NCBI RefSeq assembly: GCF_900167065.1
Contig: NZ_FUYA01000008.1
Coordinates: 19,818 to 83,817 of the forward strand
DNA: 64,000 bases
DNA from: Desulfobaculum bizertense DSM 18034
Lineage (GTDB): Bacteria; Desulfobacterota; Desulfovibrionia; Desulfovibrionales; Desulfovibrionaceae
Reading direction: 5' to 3'
In this document: positions 37,240 to 46,735 of the stretch, in pieces
How positions within the stretch are numbered: the stretch's first letter is position 1
How the letters are laid out: every line of letters starts with the position of its first letter
Program-made: the position numbers and the translations under genes
The notes under the pieces: model-generated
The model's database searches: none
What the model saw: only the letters and a program-made list of their open reading frames with translations
What the model was told of the DNA's origin: nothing

Positions 37240-37856
37240 GCATGGTGTACGGACCTTTTTTGTACATGGCGTATTTCCTATGCATTGCCGGGACCATTGG
37301 GGGCTGTGTTTTTGGCTATTTGGGGGCCAGAACTCTCCAGTTTCCGCAGCGTTGTGTTTTGAGTCGACCTGCCCTGCCTGTTGTGAAAGCGCAATCCAGT
37401 GATGACAAGGCGTTTCGTCGCTGTGTGTCTTTGTGTCAGCGCTCCGGGCTGTGGCGAACGCAGCGGACCGCAGCAGGGCACAAGGCTCCTGTTCAAATGG
37501 TGCAGAGTGCTCAGAATGAACTGGATGGAATCCGGCTCAAGGGGACGGTGGTGTCCTCTACCCCGGGCATGAGTTGTGCGGTGCTTATCTGGCGCGGCAC
37601 GCAGCAGCTCGTTTGGGAAAATGAGGTTTTCCATGGGCATGTTCTGGAGCAGGTGAGCCGCTGCTTTGTGGTTTTGGGCGGTCAGGCGAAAACTCCAGTT
37701 TGCCTTGCCATGCGTCAGAAAAATGCAGGAAATTCGCAGCTCGCCCTTGTACCAGAGCGAGAGGACAGGGCTTCGACGATTCCGGCGGCCTATCCTTCAC
37801 AGGGGCAGCCCCGTGCCCCGCATCGCTCGCACTGGCAGGGGACGGAACATGACTGA
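37236..37856 (+). CDS. gspC: GspC-like inner-membrane protein
   Basis: A 206-residue bitopic protein. One transmembrane segment (about 8-30) is followed by a periplasmic part. Residues ~97-150 (IRLKGTVVSS, AVLIWRGTQQLVWENEVF) resemble the GspC homology region that contacts the secretin. There is no PDZ or coiled-coil C-terminal domain; the tail is short and basic. The start is GTG at 37236, overlapping the gspF stop, or ATG at 37242. Identity rests on fold resemblance and position directly before gspD. Confidence 0.72.
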   Translation: MSMVYGPFLYMAYFLCIAGTIGGCVFGYLGARTLQFPQRCVLSRPALPVVKAQSSDDKAFRRCVSLCQRSGLWRTQRTAAGHKAPVQMVQSAQNELDGIRLKGTVVSSTPGMSCAVLIWRGTQQLVWENEVFHGHVLEQVSRCFVVLGGQAKTPVCLAMRQKNAGNSQLALVPEREDRASTIPAAYPSQGQPRAPHRSHWQGTEHD

Positions 37857-39909
37857 GCACCGGCCTTTTTCTGTGACTGGAGCGGTAAGAGTGCGGCTCT
37901 TTTTGCGCCATGCCGTGGAATCTCTGTGGCGCATAGTGGGCTGTTTTGCGCTGTGCCTTGCGCTGTGGGCATGGGCTGTACCGTGCCCGCAGGCCTGTGC
38001 CGCCAGACTCGCTCAAGAGGGCACGCCGCAGCGCGTGCGCATGGACTTTGATAATGCGGATATCCGTTTGCTCATCAAGGTGATGAGTCGCCTGACCGGG
38101 ACCAACTACGTTGTGGACCAGCGGGTTAAAGGTAAGGTTACGGTTTTTTCGCCGCATGAGCTGAATGCGGCAGATGCCTGCAATGTTTTTGAGTCCGTCT
38201 TGCAGGGACATGGTTTTTCTGTGGTGCGGGAAGGCTCCGTGAGTCGGATTGTGCCATCTGCTGAGGCGCGCAGCATGAACATGCAGCCACTCCAGACTGG
38301 AAAGGGGGCAGGGAAGCACTCTGGCATTGTGACGCGAATTATCCCTCTAAAACGGGCCTCGGCTCCTGAGCTGCGAAAAAACCTCAAGGCGCTGGTGTCG
38401 CGAATTGGCATTATCACGGCGAGTAGCAGCGGAAACCTGTTGGTCATTACTGACTTTGCCCCAAATGTTGAACGGATTCGGGAGATAGTTGCGCAGGCTG
38501 ACCGGGAGAATGTCCCTCGCTCGGTGCAGGTCTTTCAGCTTCGCTATGCCTCGGCCGAAGAGCTGGCCCAGAGCATTGAACGACTTTTGCCCCGTGATGC
38601 TGCTCAGGGGAAAAAGGCACAGGTACAGGCCCAGAGCGTCATGGGAGAATCCCGGACAAATCGGCTTCTGTTCCTTGGCAGTGCCGAAGAGCTGCGGCTG
38701 GTCACGGAGCTGGTCCGGATGCTGGATACAGCGGCTCCGCTTGGCTGTAGTGATGTGCATACGGTGTATCTTGAAAACGCAGATGCCACTGGTGCAGCCA
38801 AGGTTTTGCAAGCGCTTGTGGATGCGCAGGAGCACGAGACTCAGGGCGCAAGAGACTCGCATACCCTGAGTCAGCGAAAAATAAGTGTGGTTGCAGATCC
38901 CGCGACCAATTCGCTGCTTGTTGCGGCCCGGCCAGATGCCTTTCGCAATTTGCGGCAAACCATTGCCCAGCTCGATATTCCTCGGCGGCAGGTTTATGTT
39001 GAAGCTCTGATTATGGAAGTCTCTGCCGATCAGGGCATTTCCTTTGGTGTGAAGTGGGGGCTTGGAGACCAGTTCGATATCGATGGGACTCCGGGGCTTA
39101 TTTATAGTGGCTCCAATCCGGGAGGGCCTCCCGGAGTCGTTAATACGGAAAAAAAGAGCTTTACCATGCCCGGAGGGCTTTCTGCTGGGCTGGTCTTTTT
39201 TCCGTTCAAGATTGGTGATGAGCTGTTTAACTCGGTGGAGTCCCTGATTTCTGCCTCACGGGTGGATTCCAATTTTCGGATTTTGGCAACGCCGCAGCTT
39301 TTGACGCTGGATAACCAGCAGGCGCGTGTGGATGTGGTGGACACAATCCCCTACGTGGAAAAGGTGACGTCTGGCACGGAAAACACAGATGAAAGCCAGA
39401 CTATTCGGTATCGGGATGTGGGCGTGAAGCTCGAAGTGACCCCCCAGATTGGGCGCAAGAATCTTTTGCGGCTCAAGCTGCATCAGGAAGTCAGCCGGCT
39501 GGTGAACTCCACGGTTTCCGTTGGCGAGGGGGAGCCGCTTTTGCTGGCTCCAACGACCAAGAAGCGGCAGGTCGACACCACGGTACAGGTTCGTAATGGG
39601 CAGACCATTGTGCTGGCAGGTTTGATAAGCCGGGATGAGGGGCAGGACGAAAACAAGGTGCCGGGGCTGGCTGATGTTCCCGGTCTGGGCTGGCTCTTTA
39701 AGCAGCGGAGCAACACGCGGGTTGATACAAATCTTTTGCTTTTTTTGACGCCACGCATTCTGGACACCGTGGAGAGTGCCCGTTTGCTGACCCGTGAAAA
39801 GCGTGGGCTTTTGGAGTTTGATGTCCTGAGTGGGGCCAGTGACAGCATAGGTGTGCCGCATCCTCTTGCCATGCCGTGGGTCACGTCCCACATGAGGATA
39901 TTGAGGTAG
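37849..39909 (+). CDS. gspD: T2SS secretin GspD
   Basis: A 686-residue outer-membrane secretin. A basic N-terminus leads into a signal-like hydrophobic stretch (about 28-48). The N0 domain follows (VRMDFDNADIRLLIKVMSR), then N1-N3 repeats and the secretin core with the signature VPGLADVPGLGWLFKQR near the C-terminus. The ATG at 37849 has AGGGGAC upstream and overlaps the end of gspC by 8 bases. No S-domain (pilotin-binding) tail is recognisable. It forms the outer-membrane pore. Confidence 0.95.
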   Translation: MTEHRPFSVTGAVRVRLFLRHAVESLWRIVGCFALCLALWAWAVPCPQACAARLAQEGTPQRVRMDFDNADIRLLIKVMSRLTGTNYVVDQRVKGKVTVFSPHELNAADACNVFESVLQGHGFSVVREGSVSRIVPSAEARSMNMQPLQTGKGAGKHSGIVTRIIPLKRASAPELRKNLKALVSRIGIITASSSGNLLVITDFAPNVERIREIVAQADRENVPRSVQVFQLRYASAEELAQSIERLLPRDAAQGKKAQVQAQSVMGESRTNRLLFLGSAEELRLVTELVRMLDTAAPLGCSDVHTVYLENADATGAAKVLQALVDAQEHETQGARDSHTLSQRKISVVADPATNSLLVAARPDAFRNLRQTIAQLDIPRRQVYVEALIMEVSADQGISFGVKWGLGDQFDIDGTPGLIYSGSNPGGPPGVVNTEKKSFTMPGGLSAGLVFFPFKIGDELFNSVESLISASRVDSNFRILATPQLLTLDNQQARVDVVDTIPYVEKVTSGTENTDESQTIRYRDVGVKLEVTPQIGRKNLLRLKLHQEVSRLVNSTVSVGEGEPLLLAPTTKKRQVDTTVQVRNGQTIVLAGLISRDEGQDENKVPGLADVPGLGWLFKQRSNTRVDTNLLLFLTPRILDTVESARLLTREKRGLLEFDVLSGASDSIGVPHPLAMPWVTSHMRILR

Positions 39910-39911
39910 CT

Positions 39912-41714
39912 ATGCGGCATCATTTTCATGCCCTGTTTTCTTTTCCTCAGCTCCGGGCAAAAAAGCCCACCCGGTCCATACCTGAACTTTTTGTCACCCT
40001 TCGAGCTCAGGGCTGCATCCGTGAAGCACAGTGGAACACGCTGGTGCACAAGTGGGAGTCCTTTCGGGGGAGCGCTGAAGAATTTTTATATCGCTCTGGA
40101 ATTCTTGCGAGTCGGGACAAAGAGGAGGCCATGCTGGGCATTCTTGCGGAACAGCTGGGGCTTACGCGGTGCCGAGAGCCAGAGCTTTATCGTGTGCACC
40201 CCGCGGCCCAGAACTGTCCGCAGGACTACTGGCTTCGCCATGCGTGCATCCTTGCCCTGCGGCCGGATGATGCGCCTGTGTTTTTATGTAGCGAACAGGC
40301 TGGACTCCAGTGCCTTGCAGATGTGTTTACGCTTTGCGGGGTGCAGGCTCGTCCTCTGCTTGCCTCTCGCCGGGAGATTTCCCGTCTTGTTCAGCAGAGT
40401 CAGGACCGCAGGAATCCGGAGGCAGAAAACCTTGAGTCGGAGTTTGACGCGGATTTTTTGGAGGAGCTGCAAAGCTCGGCAGAGATGCCGCAGTCTGAGT
40501 TGCTGGATGCAACAAGCGAAGCGCCCTTTGTGCGGCTGGTCAATGGAATCCTGTCGTGTGCCGTTCGGGAAAATGCCAGTGATGTGCACTTTGACCCTGG
40601 AGAGGAGCACTGTGTCGTGCGCTTTCGTCTGGATGGCGTGTTGACGGAACGCTTTACCCTGCCAAGAGCGGTGCATCCGCCCACAGTTTCTCGCATCAAG
40701 ATACTTTCCCGGCTTGATATTTCTGAACGGCGATTGCCGCAGGATGGGCGTTTTAGCATGACCCTCGCCGGGCAGGTTTGTGATGTTCGTGTGTCCTGCC
40801 TGCCTACGGCCTATGGAGAGAGGGTGACGCTGCGCCTTTTGGCCAAGGAGGAAAAAGTCCCGGATCTCGAAGAGCTGGGCATGTTTCCCGAAGATCTGCG
40901 TCTGCTTGAGGAACTGGTTCATATCTCACACGGTATTGTGCTGGTGACAGGCCCAACGGGGAGTGGAAAAACCACAACGCTGTATAGCATTTTGCGCCAG
41001 ATTCAGGGGCCAGACAAAAACATTCTGACCATTGAAGATCCTGTCGAATACCGTCTGGATGGGGTGGGGCAGATGCAGGTGCAGGAGAAAATTGGGCTGA
41101 GTTTTGCGCAGGGACTTCGTTCCATTGTTCGGCAAGACCCGGACGTTATTCTGATTGGTGAAATCCGTGATAGCCAGACCGCCCAGATTGCAGTTCAGGC
41201 GGCGCTCACCGGGCACCTTGTCTTTTCTACCCTGCATACGAATGACGCCCCCTCGGCCGTGACCCGCTTGGTTGATATGGGGGTGGAGCCGTATCTGGTG
41301 GCCTCTGTACTCCGGGGGGTAGTGGCGCAGCGTCTTGTTCGGCGACTTTGTACGCAGTGCCGCGAGGCTGCTGTGCCCACGGCGCAGATGCAGGCTGTGC
41401 TTGGGCTGAGTCCTGAGCAGAGTCGCAGTGCATACCGGGCGGTGGGCTGCGTACAGTGTCGGCAGACGGGATATCACGGGCGGCGGGCGCTGGTGGAAAT
41501 TATGCCTGTGGACGCTGAGCTGCAACGCTGCATTTCCCGAACCCCAGATGCAACAGCACTTCGGGAACACGCCGTGCGGGCGGGAATGCGAAGTTTGCGG
41601 GATGCGGGACGGCGGGCACTTGCTGCTGGCCTGACCAGTCCGGATGAGGTGTTTCGGGTCACGCGAAATCTGGAAGACCTGCGCTGTCTGACCGCTGTGA
41701 GCGCAGAGCTGTGA
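39912..41714 (+). CDS. gspE: T2SS assembly ATPase GspE
   Basis: A 600-residue cytoplasmic hexameric ATPase that drives pseudopilus assembly. An N1E-type domain occupies about the first 170 residues. Walker A is GPTGSGKT with Lys353, the Asp box is LTIEDPVEY, Walker B is DPDVILIGEIRD and the His box is TGHLVFSTLHTND. A zinc module with two C-X2-C pairs (CTQC, CVQC) follows, as in GspE. The ATG at 39912 has GAGG upstream, 2 bases after the gspD stop. Confidence 0.96.
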   Translation: MRHHFHALFSFPQLRAKKPTRSIPELFVTLRAQGCIREAQWNTLVHKWESFRGSAEEFLYRSGILASRDKEEAMLGILAEQLGLTRCREPELYRVHPAAQNCPQDYWLRHACILALRPDDAPVFLCSEQAGLQCLADVFTLCGVQARPLLASRREISRLVQQSQDRRNPEAENLESEFDADFLEELQSSAEMPQSELLDATSEAPFVRLVNGILSCAVRENASDVHFDPGEEHCVVRFRLDGVLTERFTLPRAVHPPTVSRIKILSRLDISERRLPQDGRFSMTLAGQVCDVRVSCLPTAYGERVTLRLLAKEEKVPDLEELGMFPEDLRLLEELVHISHGIVLVTGPTGSGKTTTLYSILRQIQGPDKNILTIEDPVEYRLDGVGQMQVQEKIGLSFAQGLRSIVRQDPDVILIGEIRDSQTAQIAVQAALTGHLVFSTLHTNDAPSAVTRLVDMGVEPYLVASVLRGVVAQRLVRRLCTQCREAAVPTAQMQAVLGLSPEQSRSAYRAVGCVQCRQTGYHGRRALVEIMPVDAELQRCISRTPDATALREHAVRAGMRSLRDAGRRALAAGLTSPDEVFRVTRNLEDLRCLTAVSAEL

Positions 41715-42076
41715 AAGCTGTATGCAAAAGGGCGAGCGCTGGCGTTGCACTTATCGAAATATGCGTGGTGCTGGCCGTGGTGAGCCTTGCTGGAGTCTTT
41801 GCCATGGAACACCTTGTTCAGCAGGGGCGGCAGCAGATTCGGCAGCATCAGGAAGCAGAAGCCATGGCCCTTGTGCATGAGCTTCATCAGATGCTGCACA
41901 TTCGGTGCGCACAGAAGGCATCCTTTCCCTTGCGGGGCGACTGTTCTGACCGTTTGCCCCGGGGAGAATGGAGGCTGACTGTGCTGAGTGGAGAGACGTG
42001 GCCCGGCTACGTCACAATTCAAATTGTATGGGGACAGGAGCACGAGATGGACTGGACAGGAAATGTCCCGCTTTAG
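41711..42076 (+). CDS. gspI: Minor pseudopilin, GspI-like
   Basis: A 121-residue type IV prepilin-like protein. The cleavage site is after Gly11 (AG/VALIE), with Glu at +5 and a hydrophobic helix behind it. Size, a cysteine pair and its place before gspJ and gspK fit GspI. The start is GTG at 41711, overlapping the gspE stop. The +1 residue is Val rather than Phe, which is usual for GspI-type minor pseudopilins. Confidence 0.8.
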   Translation: MKAVCKRASAGVALIEICVVLAVVSLAGVFAMEHLVQQGRQQIRQHQEAEAMALVHELHQMLHIRCAQKASFPLRGDCSDRLPRGEWRLTVLSGETWPGYVTIQIVWGQEHEMDWTGNVPL

Positions 42077-42797
42077 GGCCGCTTCGAGCGGGATGACGCT
42101 TATTGAACTTGTGGTGGCCGTGAGCATTGCTTCGCTTTTGCTGACAGGGTTGTTCGGAGCATATGTTTCTTTGGAAAAATCCCGGCGGGAAAACCGGGAA
42201 CGTCAGTATGCAGAAATGCAGGCGTGGGGTATTCAGCTCCAGATTGCCAGGGACTTGCAGTCGCTTGCTGTTCACAACAGCTCTGGAGATTTTCGGGCGA
42301 CAAAGGCCCTGCGTTTTTTGGGAAAAAATGCCAACGGCATTGCCTCTGAGCACTACAGCACTGCAGATCGCACGCTTGTCCTGTCCTTTGCCAGCCGAAA
42401 CAGTGAACTGTGGCCTGCGACAGATTCCCTGTGCTCCCGGTGCAGTCAGATCGAGGGCGTGCAAAAGATTCGCTATGAGCTGACAGGGCCAGACCTGAAT
42501 CAAAATTGCAGACTGATTCGTACTGAGTGCCCATATGCGTTTTTGCCAGACGCAGGGCATGGAACAGAGACGCTGTACTCAAAGAAGATTCGTTCGTTTT
42601 CTCTCAGCTTTTTTGATGCCAGCGGCATTGAGTGGGAAAGCTGGGACAGCCTCTGTGCCAAGGAAAAATGTACAGCGCTTTTGCCCCAGTGCCTCCGGCT
42701 TTCTTTTTCACTGGGATTATCCAATGAAAAAGTTTTGGAATTTTCGTACCTTGTGGAGCTGCCAAACTATGACGTGGCAGAAATGGTCCGCGAGTAG
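42063..42797 (+). CDS. gspJ: Minor pseudopilin GspJ
   Basis: A 244-residue prepilin. Cleavage is after Gly10 (SG/MTLIELVV), Glu at +5. The globular part has several cysteines. Length and position between I and K fit GspJ. The ATG at 42063 overlaps the gspI end by 14 bases; an in-frame start 25 codons upstream lacks support. Confidence 0.85.
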   Translation: MSRFRAASSGMTLIELVVAVSIASLLLTGLFGAYVSLEKSRRENRERQYAEMQAWGIQLQIARDLQSLAVHNSSGDFRATKALRFLGKNANGIASEHYSTADRTLVLSFASRNSELWPATDSLCSRCSQIEGVQKIRYELTGPDLNQNCRLIRTECPYAFLPDAGHGTETLYSKKIRSFSLSFFDASGIEWESWDSLCAKEKCTALLPQCLRLSFSLGLSNEKVLEFSYLVELPNYDVAEMVRE

Positions 42798-43875
42798 ACA
42801 ACGGGGAGCAGTTCTTCCTCTGGTTTTGTGTATTCTGGCATTTTCTGCGCTTGTTCTGCTTCGGCAGGAACGCCTTGCACAGGTCAGGCAGGGGGCGTGG
42901 CAGCATGTCAAAGACACAGAACAGGCTCGCTGGCTTGCCCGTATTGGAGAAACGCGTCTTCGTTATGCCCTTGCCGGAAAGGGGGGCACAGTGATGCGTG
43001 CCGAAGAACTGAGCGCCTTGTGTTCTCGAGCGCTCAGGGAGATTCAGCCAGCGTGTGGCTCCCTGCTGTGTACGGTGGAGGATGAAACCGGAAAGTTTCC
43101 TTTGGCTCAGCTCCGTGTTGTGCCAGAGCAGCAGTTTTGGAACGGGACCGGATTTGCTGGCGTCGGCGTTCGTCTTGTGCAGGAGATTGGCGCCAGACAG
43201 GGATTCCCGGTGGAGCGTCGCGTTGCTGTACGAGCCATTCGAGGCCTTCGGGACTGGACAGACCTTGATACAAGCGAGGCGGAAGTCAGGCAGGGTCCAG
43301 AATCAGACTGGATCACCGCACAGGGAGAAAAGCGTCCCCGGCCGAATGCGAACCTGCGCGCGCTGAATGAACTGCAACTTGTCCCAGAGCTGTCTCCTGT
43401 ACGGGGGCTTTGGACGCACGCAGAGGCAGCAGCTCTTTTGTCTTCTCTTGTGACGCTGAGTCCCACCGGAGGACGGATAAACGTCCAGACCGCGCCTGAC
43501 GCTGTGCTGGTCGCACTCTTTCGGGGGAAGAACGGGCGGGAGTATGGAAAAAAGCTGTGTTCAGCACGACGGCAGTCGCAGAATTCCGCCTGGTATTCAG
43601 ATTTTTTTGAGGCGCACCCAGACGCCCGGACGCGTTGGCCTTCCGGTTTTGTGCGGGAAGACCTGCGCTGTGTTCGGGTCAGGGTGACAGCAGAGTATCG
43701 GACCGTAAGCTATTGTTTGACGGCATGTTACAGATTGAATTCTCTTTCGAATATGTGCCCTGAGCTTTTAGAAATATATGGCGTGGCACAGGCCACGCAG
43801 GAAAAGAGATGGAGCAGTTTACACAAGAAAAGCAGAGAACGCGTCACATCCCGCTCCAGCTTGGGCTTTCGCTAG
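42769..43875 (+). CDS. gspK: Minor pseudopilin GspK
   Basis: A 368-residue large pseudopilin. Cleavage would follow Gly13 (RG/AVLPLVL); the +5 Glu is absent, as is usual for GspK, which caps the pseudopilus tip. The middle holds the helix-hairpin-helix-like NLRALNELQLVPEL region and GRINVQTAPDAVL, both GspK features. The ATG at 42769 has GGAG 10 bases upstream and overlaps gspJ by 29 bases. Its 3' end overlaps gspL by 67 bases in another frame. Confidence 0.88.
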   Translation: MTWQKWSASRQRGAVLPLVLCILAFSALVLLRQERLAQVRQGAWQHVKDTEQARWLARIGETRLRYALAGKGGTVMRAEELSALCSRALREIQPACGSLLCTVEDETGKFPLAQLRVVPEQQFWNGTGFAGVGVRLVQEIGARQGFPVERRVAVRAIRGLRDWTDLDTSEAEVRQGPESDWITAQGEKRPRPNANLRALNELQLVPELSPVRGLWTHAEAAALLSSLVTLSPTGGRINVQTAPDAVLVALFRGKNGREYGKKLCSARRQSQNSAWYSDFFEAHPDARTRWPSGFVREDLRCVRVRVTAEYRTVSYCLTACYRLNSLSNMCPELLEIYGVAQATQEKRWSSLHKKSRERVTSRSSLGFR

Positions 43876-45233
43876 GCACGGCGCACACGGGTCCTTCCTG
43901 TTTGTGTCTGTGCGACATTGCAGGAAATACCGTACTCCAAAAGGCTTTGGAGATTCGACAGCTTCCCAGAAGTGAACCTGAGCTGACCGAGTGGGAAGAT
44001 GCGCTTGTCCGAGAGCTTCGCAGACTTTGTGCTCCATATCTCCATCAGATTCAGTCCTGTCGGATTGGTATTTCTCCCGGTGATGTGGTGTATCGGGAAC
44101 TGAGCTTTCCGTTTCGTGATGATGAAAAAGTGTCGCAGGCAATCCGCCTTGGGCTGGAAGATGAGTTCCCGGTGCCCGTGTCTCAGCTGAGTCTGGTGTA
44201 CTGGCCCGTGTGGGAGCAGTGTGGACAGCACATGTTTTCGGTCTGTGGTGTGGACCGCTCGCGGCTGGAAAGCATGGAGCGGGCGTGTGAGAGAGCTGGC
44301 TTCCCGCATGCGTCTTGCCAGCCTTCGCTGTGCGCCATGTGTGGCAGGGGTGAAGATATTTGGATTGTGACTACGGAGTGTGGACTTCTGGCGTGCTGGG
44401 GCGAGAAGGGGGTTGCCAAGCATGTCCTGCGTGGATATGCGCCGCTGGCCATGATTCAGGATGTGCGGTCCCGTGCACAGGCGCGGGGAGATGTGCTTCC
44501 TGTCCGGGTGTGGATCTGCATTCCCGAAATGCTGGAAGAGGATCGTGAAGAGCTGACGGAGCAGCTTGAAGATATGGGTGTGGAGCTGCACTGTGCCGGG
44601 CCAGAACTTTCTGTCACCTCGCAGCTGGCACAGGCCCAGTTCACTATTGCTTCAAGTTTGGCCAAGTCTGTTTCCCAGACCTGTGTTTTTAGTGATGCGA
44701 TGGCACATAAGCCGAAATCCAGTCCATTTTCGCGTGCGCTGACCGCGGCGGCCTGCTCCGTGTGTTTTTGTCTTCTTGCACTGTGCTTTTGGCTCGGTGC
44801 ACTTCGCTATGAGCAGCAGCAAAACTATCGGGAGCTACAGCGGAGCGTGCGGCAGGAACTCCAGCAGGTTTTACCTGATCTTCCATCGGATTTTCATGTT
44901 GCCCAGTACCGGAGCGTTCTTGAAAGTCGCTTGCAGGCTGAGCAGCTTTCTCCGGGGCGGCTTCCTGTGGTGCCTGTTTTGGAATTCCTTTCTGAGTTTG
45001 GCTGTGCGCATCCCTCGGCACGGGTTCAGCGTCTTGTGCTTGGGGCAAAAGAACTTCGGGCAGAGGTCATTGTTCCGCAGCGTGAAGTGCCTGAGTGCAC
45101 ACTGCATTTGCAGCGTATGTCGCATAAGGCTCGTGGATTGAACGAGCTGCGGGTTGAGCCGCGAGGTGGCGCCTCTGATCTTTCAGAGGCTGTGCTGAAC
45201 CTGCGAATTTTTTTTAAGGACAAGAAACTGTGA
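43809..45233 (+). CDS. gspL: T2SS inner-membrane protein GspL
   Basis: A 474-residue protein with a cytoplasmic actin/PilM-like region (LSFPFRDDEKVSQAIRLGLE, which in GspL contacts the ATPase), a single transmembrane segment near 308-328 and a periplasmic C-terminal domain. The ATG has AGGAAAAG upstream. Together with GspM it should form the assembly platform beside GspF. Confidence 0.88.
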   Translation: MEQFTQEKQRTRHIPLQLGLSLGTAHTGPSCLCLCDIAGNTVLQKALEIRQLPRSEPELTEWEDALVRELRRLCAPYLHQIQSCRIGISPGDVVYRELSFPFRDDEKVSQAIRLGLEDEFPVPVSQLSLVYWPVWEQCGQHMFSVCGVDRSRLESMERACERAGFPHASCQPSLCAMCGRGEDIWIVTTECGLLACWGEKGVAKHVLRGYAPLAMIQDVRSRAQARGDVLPVRVWICIPEMLEEDREELTEQLEDMGVELHCAGPELSVTSQLAQAQFTIASSLAKSVSQTCVFSDAMAHKPKSSPFSRALTAAACSVCFCLLALCFWLGALRYEQQQNYRELQRSVRQELQQVLPDLPSDFHVAQYRSVLESRLQAEQLSPGRLPVVPVLEFLSEFGCAHPSARVQRLVLGAKELRAEVIVPQREVPECTLHLQRMSHKARGLNELRVEPRGGASDLSEAVLNLRIFFKDKKL

Positions 45234-45787
45234 GAAAATATCGTGTGGCTCGCAGGACTGGCTGCATCATTTTGGGCTTTTCTCTTGTGGTCTGTGCGCT
45301 GTCTGTTGCGGCCCTGTGGCTCTACAAAGAAAATACCCGTCTGGAAAAGCGCATCGCTCATGAGCAGCACTGTGCCGCTGGGATTTTGCAGGATATTCAG
45401 GCGTACAAAGTCCTGCATCTTCAGCGTTCACCAGCAAATGACGCCCAGTCGAGTCGTGAACTTTTTGAAACACTGGAGCTTATGGCCCAGCGTTCAGAAT
45501 GGATTGAGTTTTCAGCAGGGGAGGAGCGCGTTGGCACTCCTCGGCAGGCGATGCTCAGTATGCGGGTGCTGGGAACTCGTGAAGAAGTCGTCAGTGCTGA
45601 CGCAGGGGGTGCTGATGTTTCTGCCGGGGGCAGTGATGGGGCCGCCCCATTTCAGGGCATGCTCTATCTTGTCCGGCATGTGATTGACTCTGGTGCTCTG
45701 CTGACGAATTTTGAAGTGCTTCGTGACTCTGGTGATTTTCTTGTGCGGCTCTCTCTTCAAAGTGCGCAGGAGGCATACGAAAAATGA
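45230..45787 (+). CDS. gspM: GspM-like inner-membrane protein
   Basis: A 185-residue bitopic protein: short cytoplasmic N-terminus, one membrane segment (about 12-33), a coiled-coil-prone stretch, then a small periplasmic domain. Sequence alone is only weakly diagnostic; size, topology and position after gspL support GspM. The start is GTG at 45230, overlapping the gspL stop, and its own stop overlaps the gspG start (ATGA). Confidence 0.7.
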   Translation: MRKYRVARRTGCIILGFSLVVCALSVAALWLYKENTRLEKRIAHEQHCAAGILQDIQAYKVLHLQRSPANDAQSSRELFETLELMAQRSEWIEFSAGEERVGTPRQAMLSMRVLGTREEVVSADAGGADVSAGGSDGAAPFQGMLYLVRHVIDSGALLTNFEVLRDSGDFLVRLSLQSAQEAYEK

Positions 45788-46233
45788 AACAGCGCGACCT
45801 TTCACAGCGTGGGCATCAAAACGGGTTCACGCTGATTGAACTGATGGTTGTCATTGTGATTTTGGGGATTTTGGCGGGGCTTGTTGTGCCAAAGCTCATG
45901 GATGAACCTGACCGGGCACGCGCGGTAAAAGCCCGGCTCCAGATTGAAAGCCTTGGAACGGCGCTCCAGCGTTACTGTCTGGACAACGGACAGTTTCCGA
46001 GCACAGAACAGGGGCTGGAGGCCTTGGTTGAATGTCCTGTAACAGGGCGCATTCCACAGCAGTATCCGCGAACAGGCTACATGGACCGGATTCCGCAGGA
46101 CCCGTGGGGAAACCGGTATGTGTATGTGAGTCCCGGACAGTACGGAGATTACGATCTGGCCTGCTATGGTGCAGATGGTATGCCCGGAGGAGATGGTCGA
46201 GATGCAGACATTGCAAGCTGGCAGGAGAGCTGA
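45784..46233 (+). CDS. gspG: Major pseudopilin GspG
   Basis: A 149-residue pseudopilin. Cleavage is after Gly14 (NG/FTLIELMVVIVILGILAG). The C-terminal half has the family blocks NGQFPSTEQGLEAL, DPWGNRYVY and the Asp/Gly-rich calcium-binding loop GADGMPGGDGRDADI. This is the main subunit of the pseudopilus. It is unusual that it lies after L and M rather than next to F. Confidence 0.96.
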   Translation: MKQRDLSQRGHQNGFTLIELMVVIVILGILAGLVVPKLMDEPDRARAVKARLQIESLGTALQRYCLDNGQFPSTEQGLEALVECPVTGRIPQQYPRTGYMDRIPQDPWGNRYVYVSPGQYGDYDLACYGADGMPGGDGRDADIASWQES

Positions 46234-46735
46234 GGGGTTTACACTTCTTGAATTGATGCTTGTCTTGTGTCTGGTCAGCATTCTTGTTGGCTGGTCCTGT
46301 TTGTCTTTGCGTCAGATATGGCGCGGCAGGGGGCTGTCTGGCTGTGAGGAACATTTTTCTACTCTGTGCGAGCACGCGCGGAACAGGGCGATTCTTTCCG
46401 GGTTTCCCTGTGTGCTGGAATACAGCTTTCAGCGCCACTGCTGGCGGACTCGGCTTTTGCCACCGCAGAGCATTTCTTTGGACAATGCGGTTGGCGAACA
46501 GTGGGCCTTGGGCGCTGGGCTTCGGGTTCGGGAAATCCTTCTGGAGCAGGGAAAGCACATTCGGGGAGGTGTGGGAAAACTCTTTTTTTCTACGCGGGGC
46601 AGAACGCACCGGGCTGTTGTTGTTTTTGAGGATGCAGAAGGCGAGCAGCTTCCTCTTGCTGTTCGTTCTGTGATTCCCGGTTGTGAGCGCTGTCCTCTTC
46701 CTCAACAATTTTTGCAGGCAAAGGCCGTACAATGA
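46202..46735 (+). CDS. gspH: Minor pseudopilin GspH
   Basis: A 177-residue prepilin with cleavage after Gly12 (EG/FTLLELMLV) and Glu at +5. The globular part is rich in Arg and Cys. Position directly after gspG suggests GspH. The ATG at 46202 has GGAGGAG upstream and overlaps gspG by 32 bases. Its stop overlaps the next start (ATGA). Confidence 0.82.
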   Translation: MQTLQAGRRAEGFTLLELMLVLCLVSILVGWSCLSLRQIWRGRGLSGCEEHFSTLCEHARNRAILSGFPCVLEYSFQRHCWRTRLLPPQSISLDNAVGEQWALGAGLRVREILLEQGKHIRGGVGKLFFSTRGRTHRAVVVFEDAEGEQLPLAVRSVIPGCERCPLPQQFLQAKAVQ

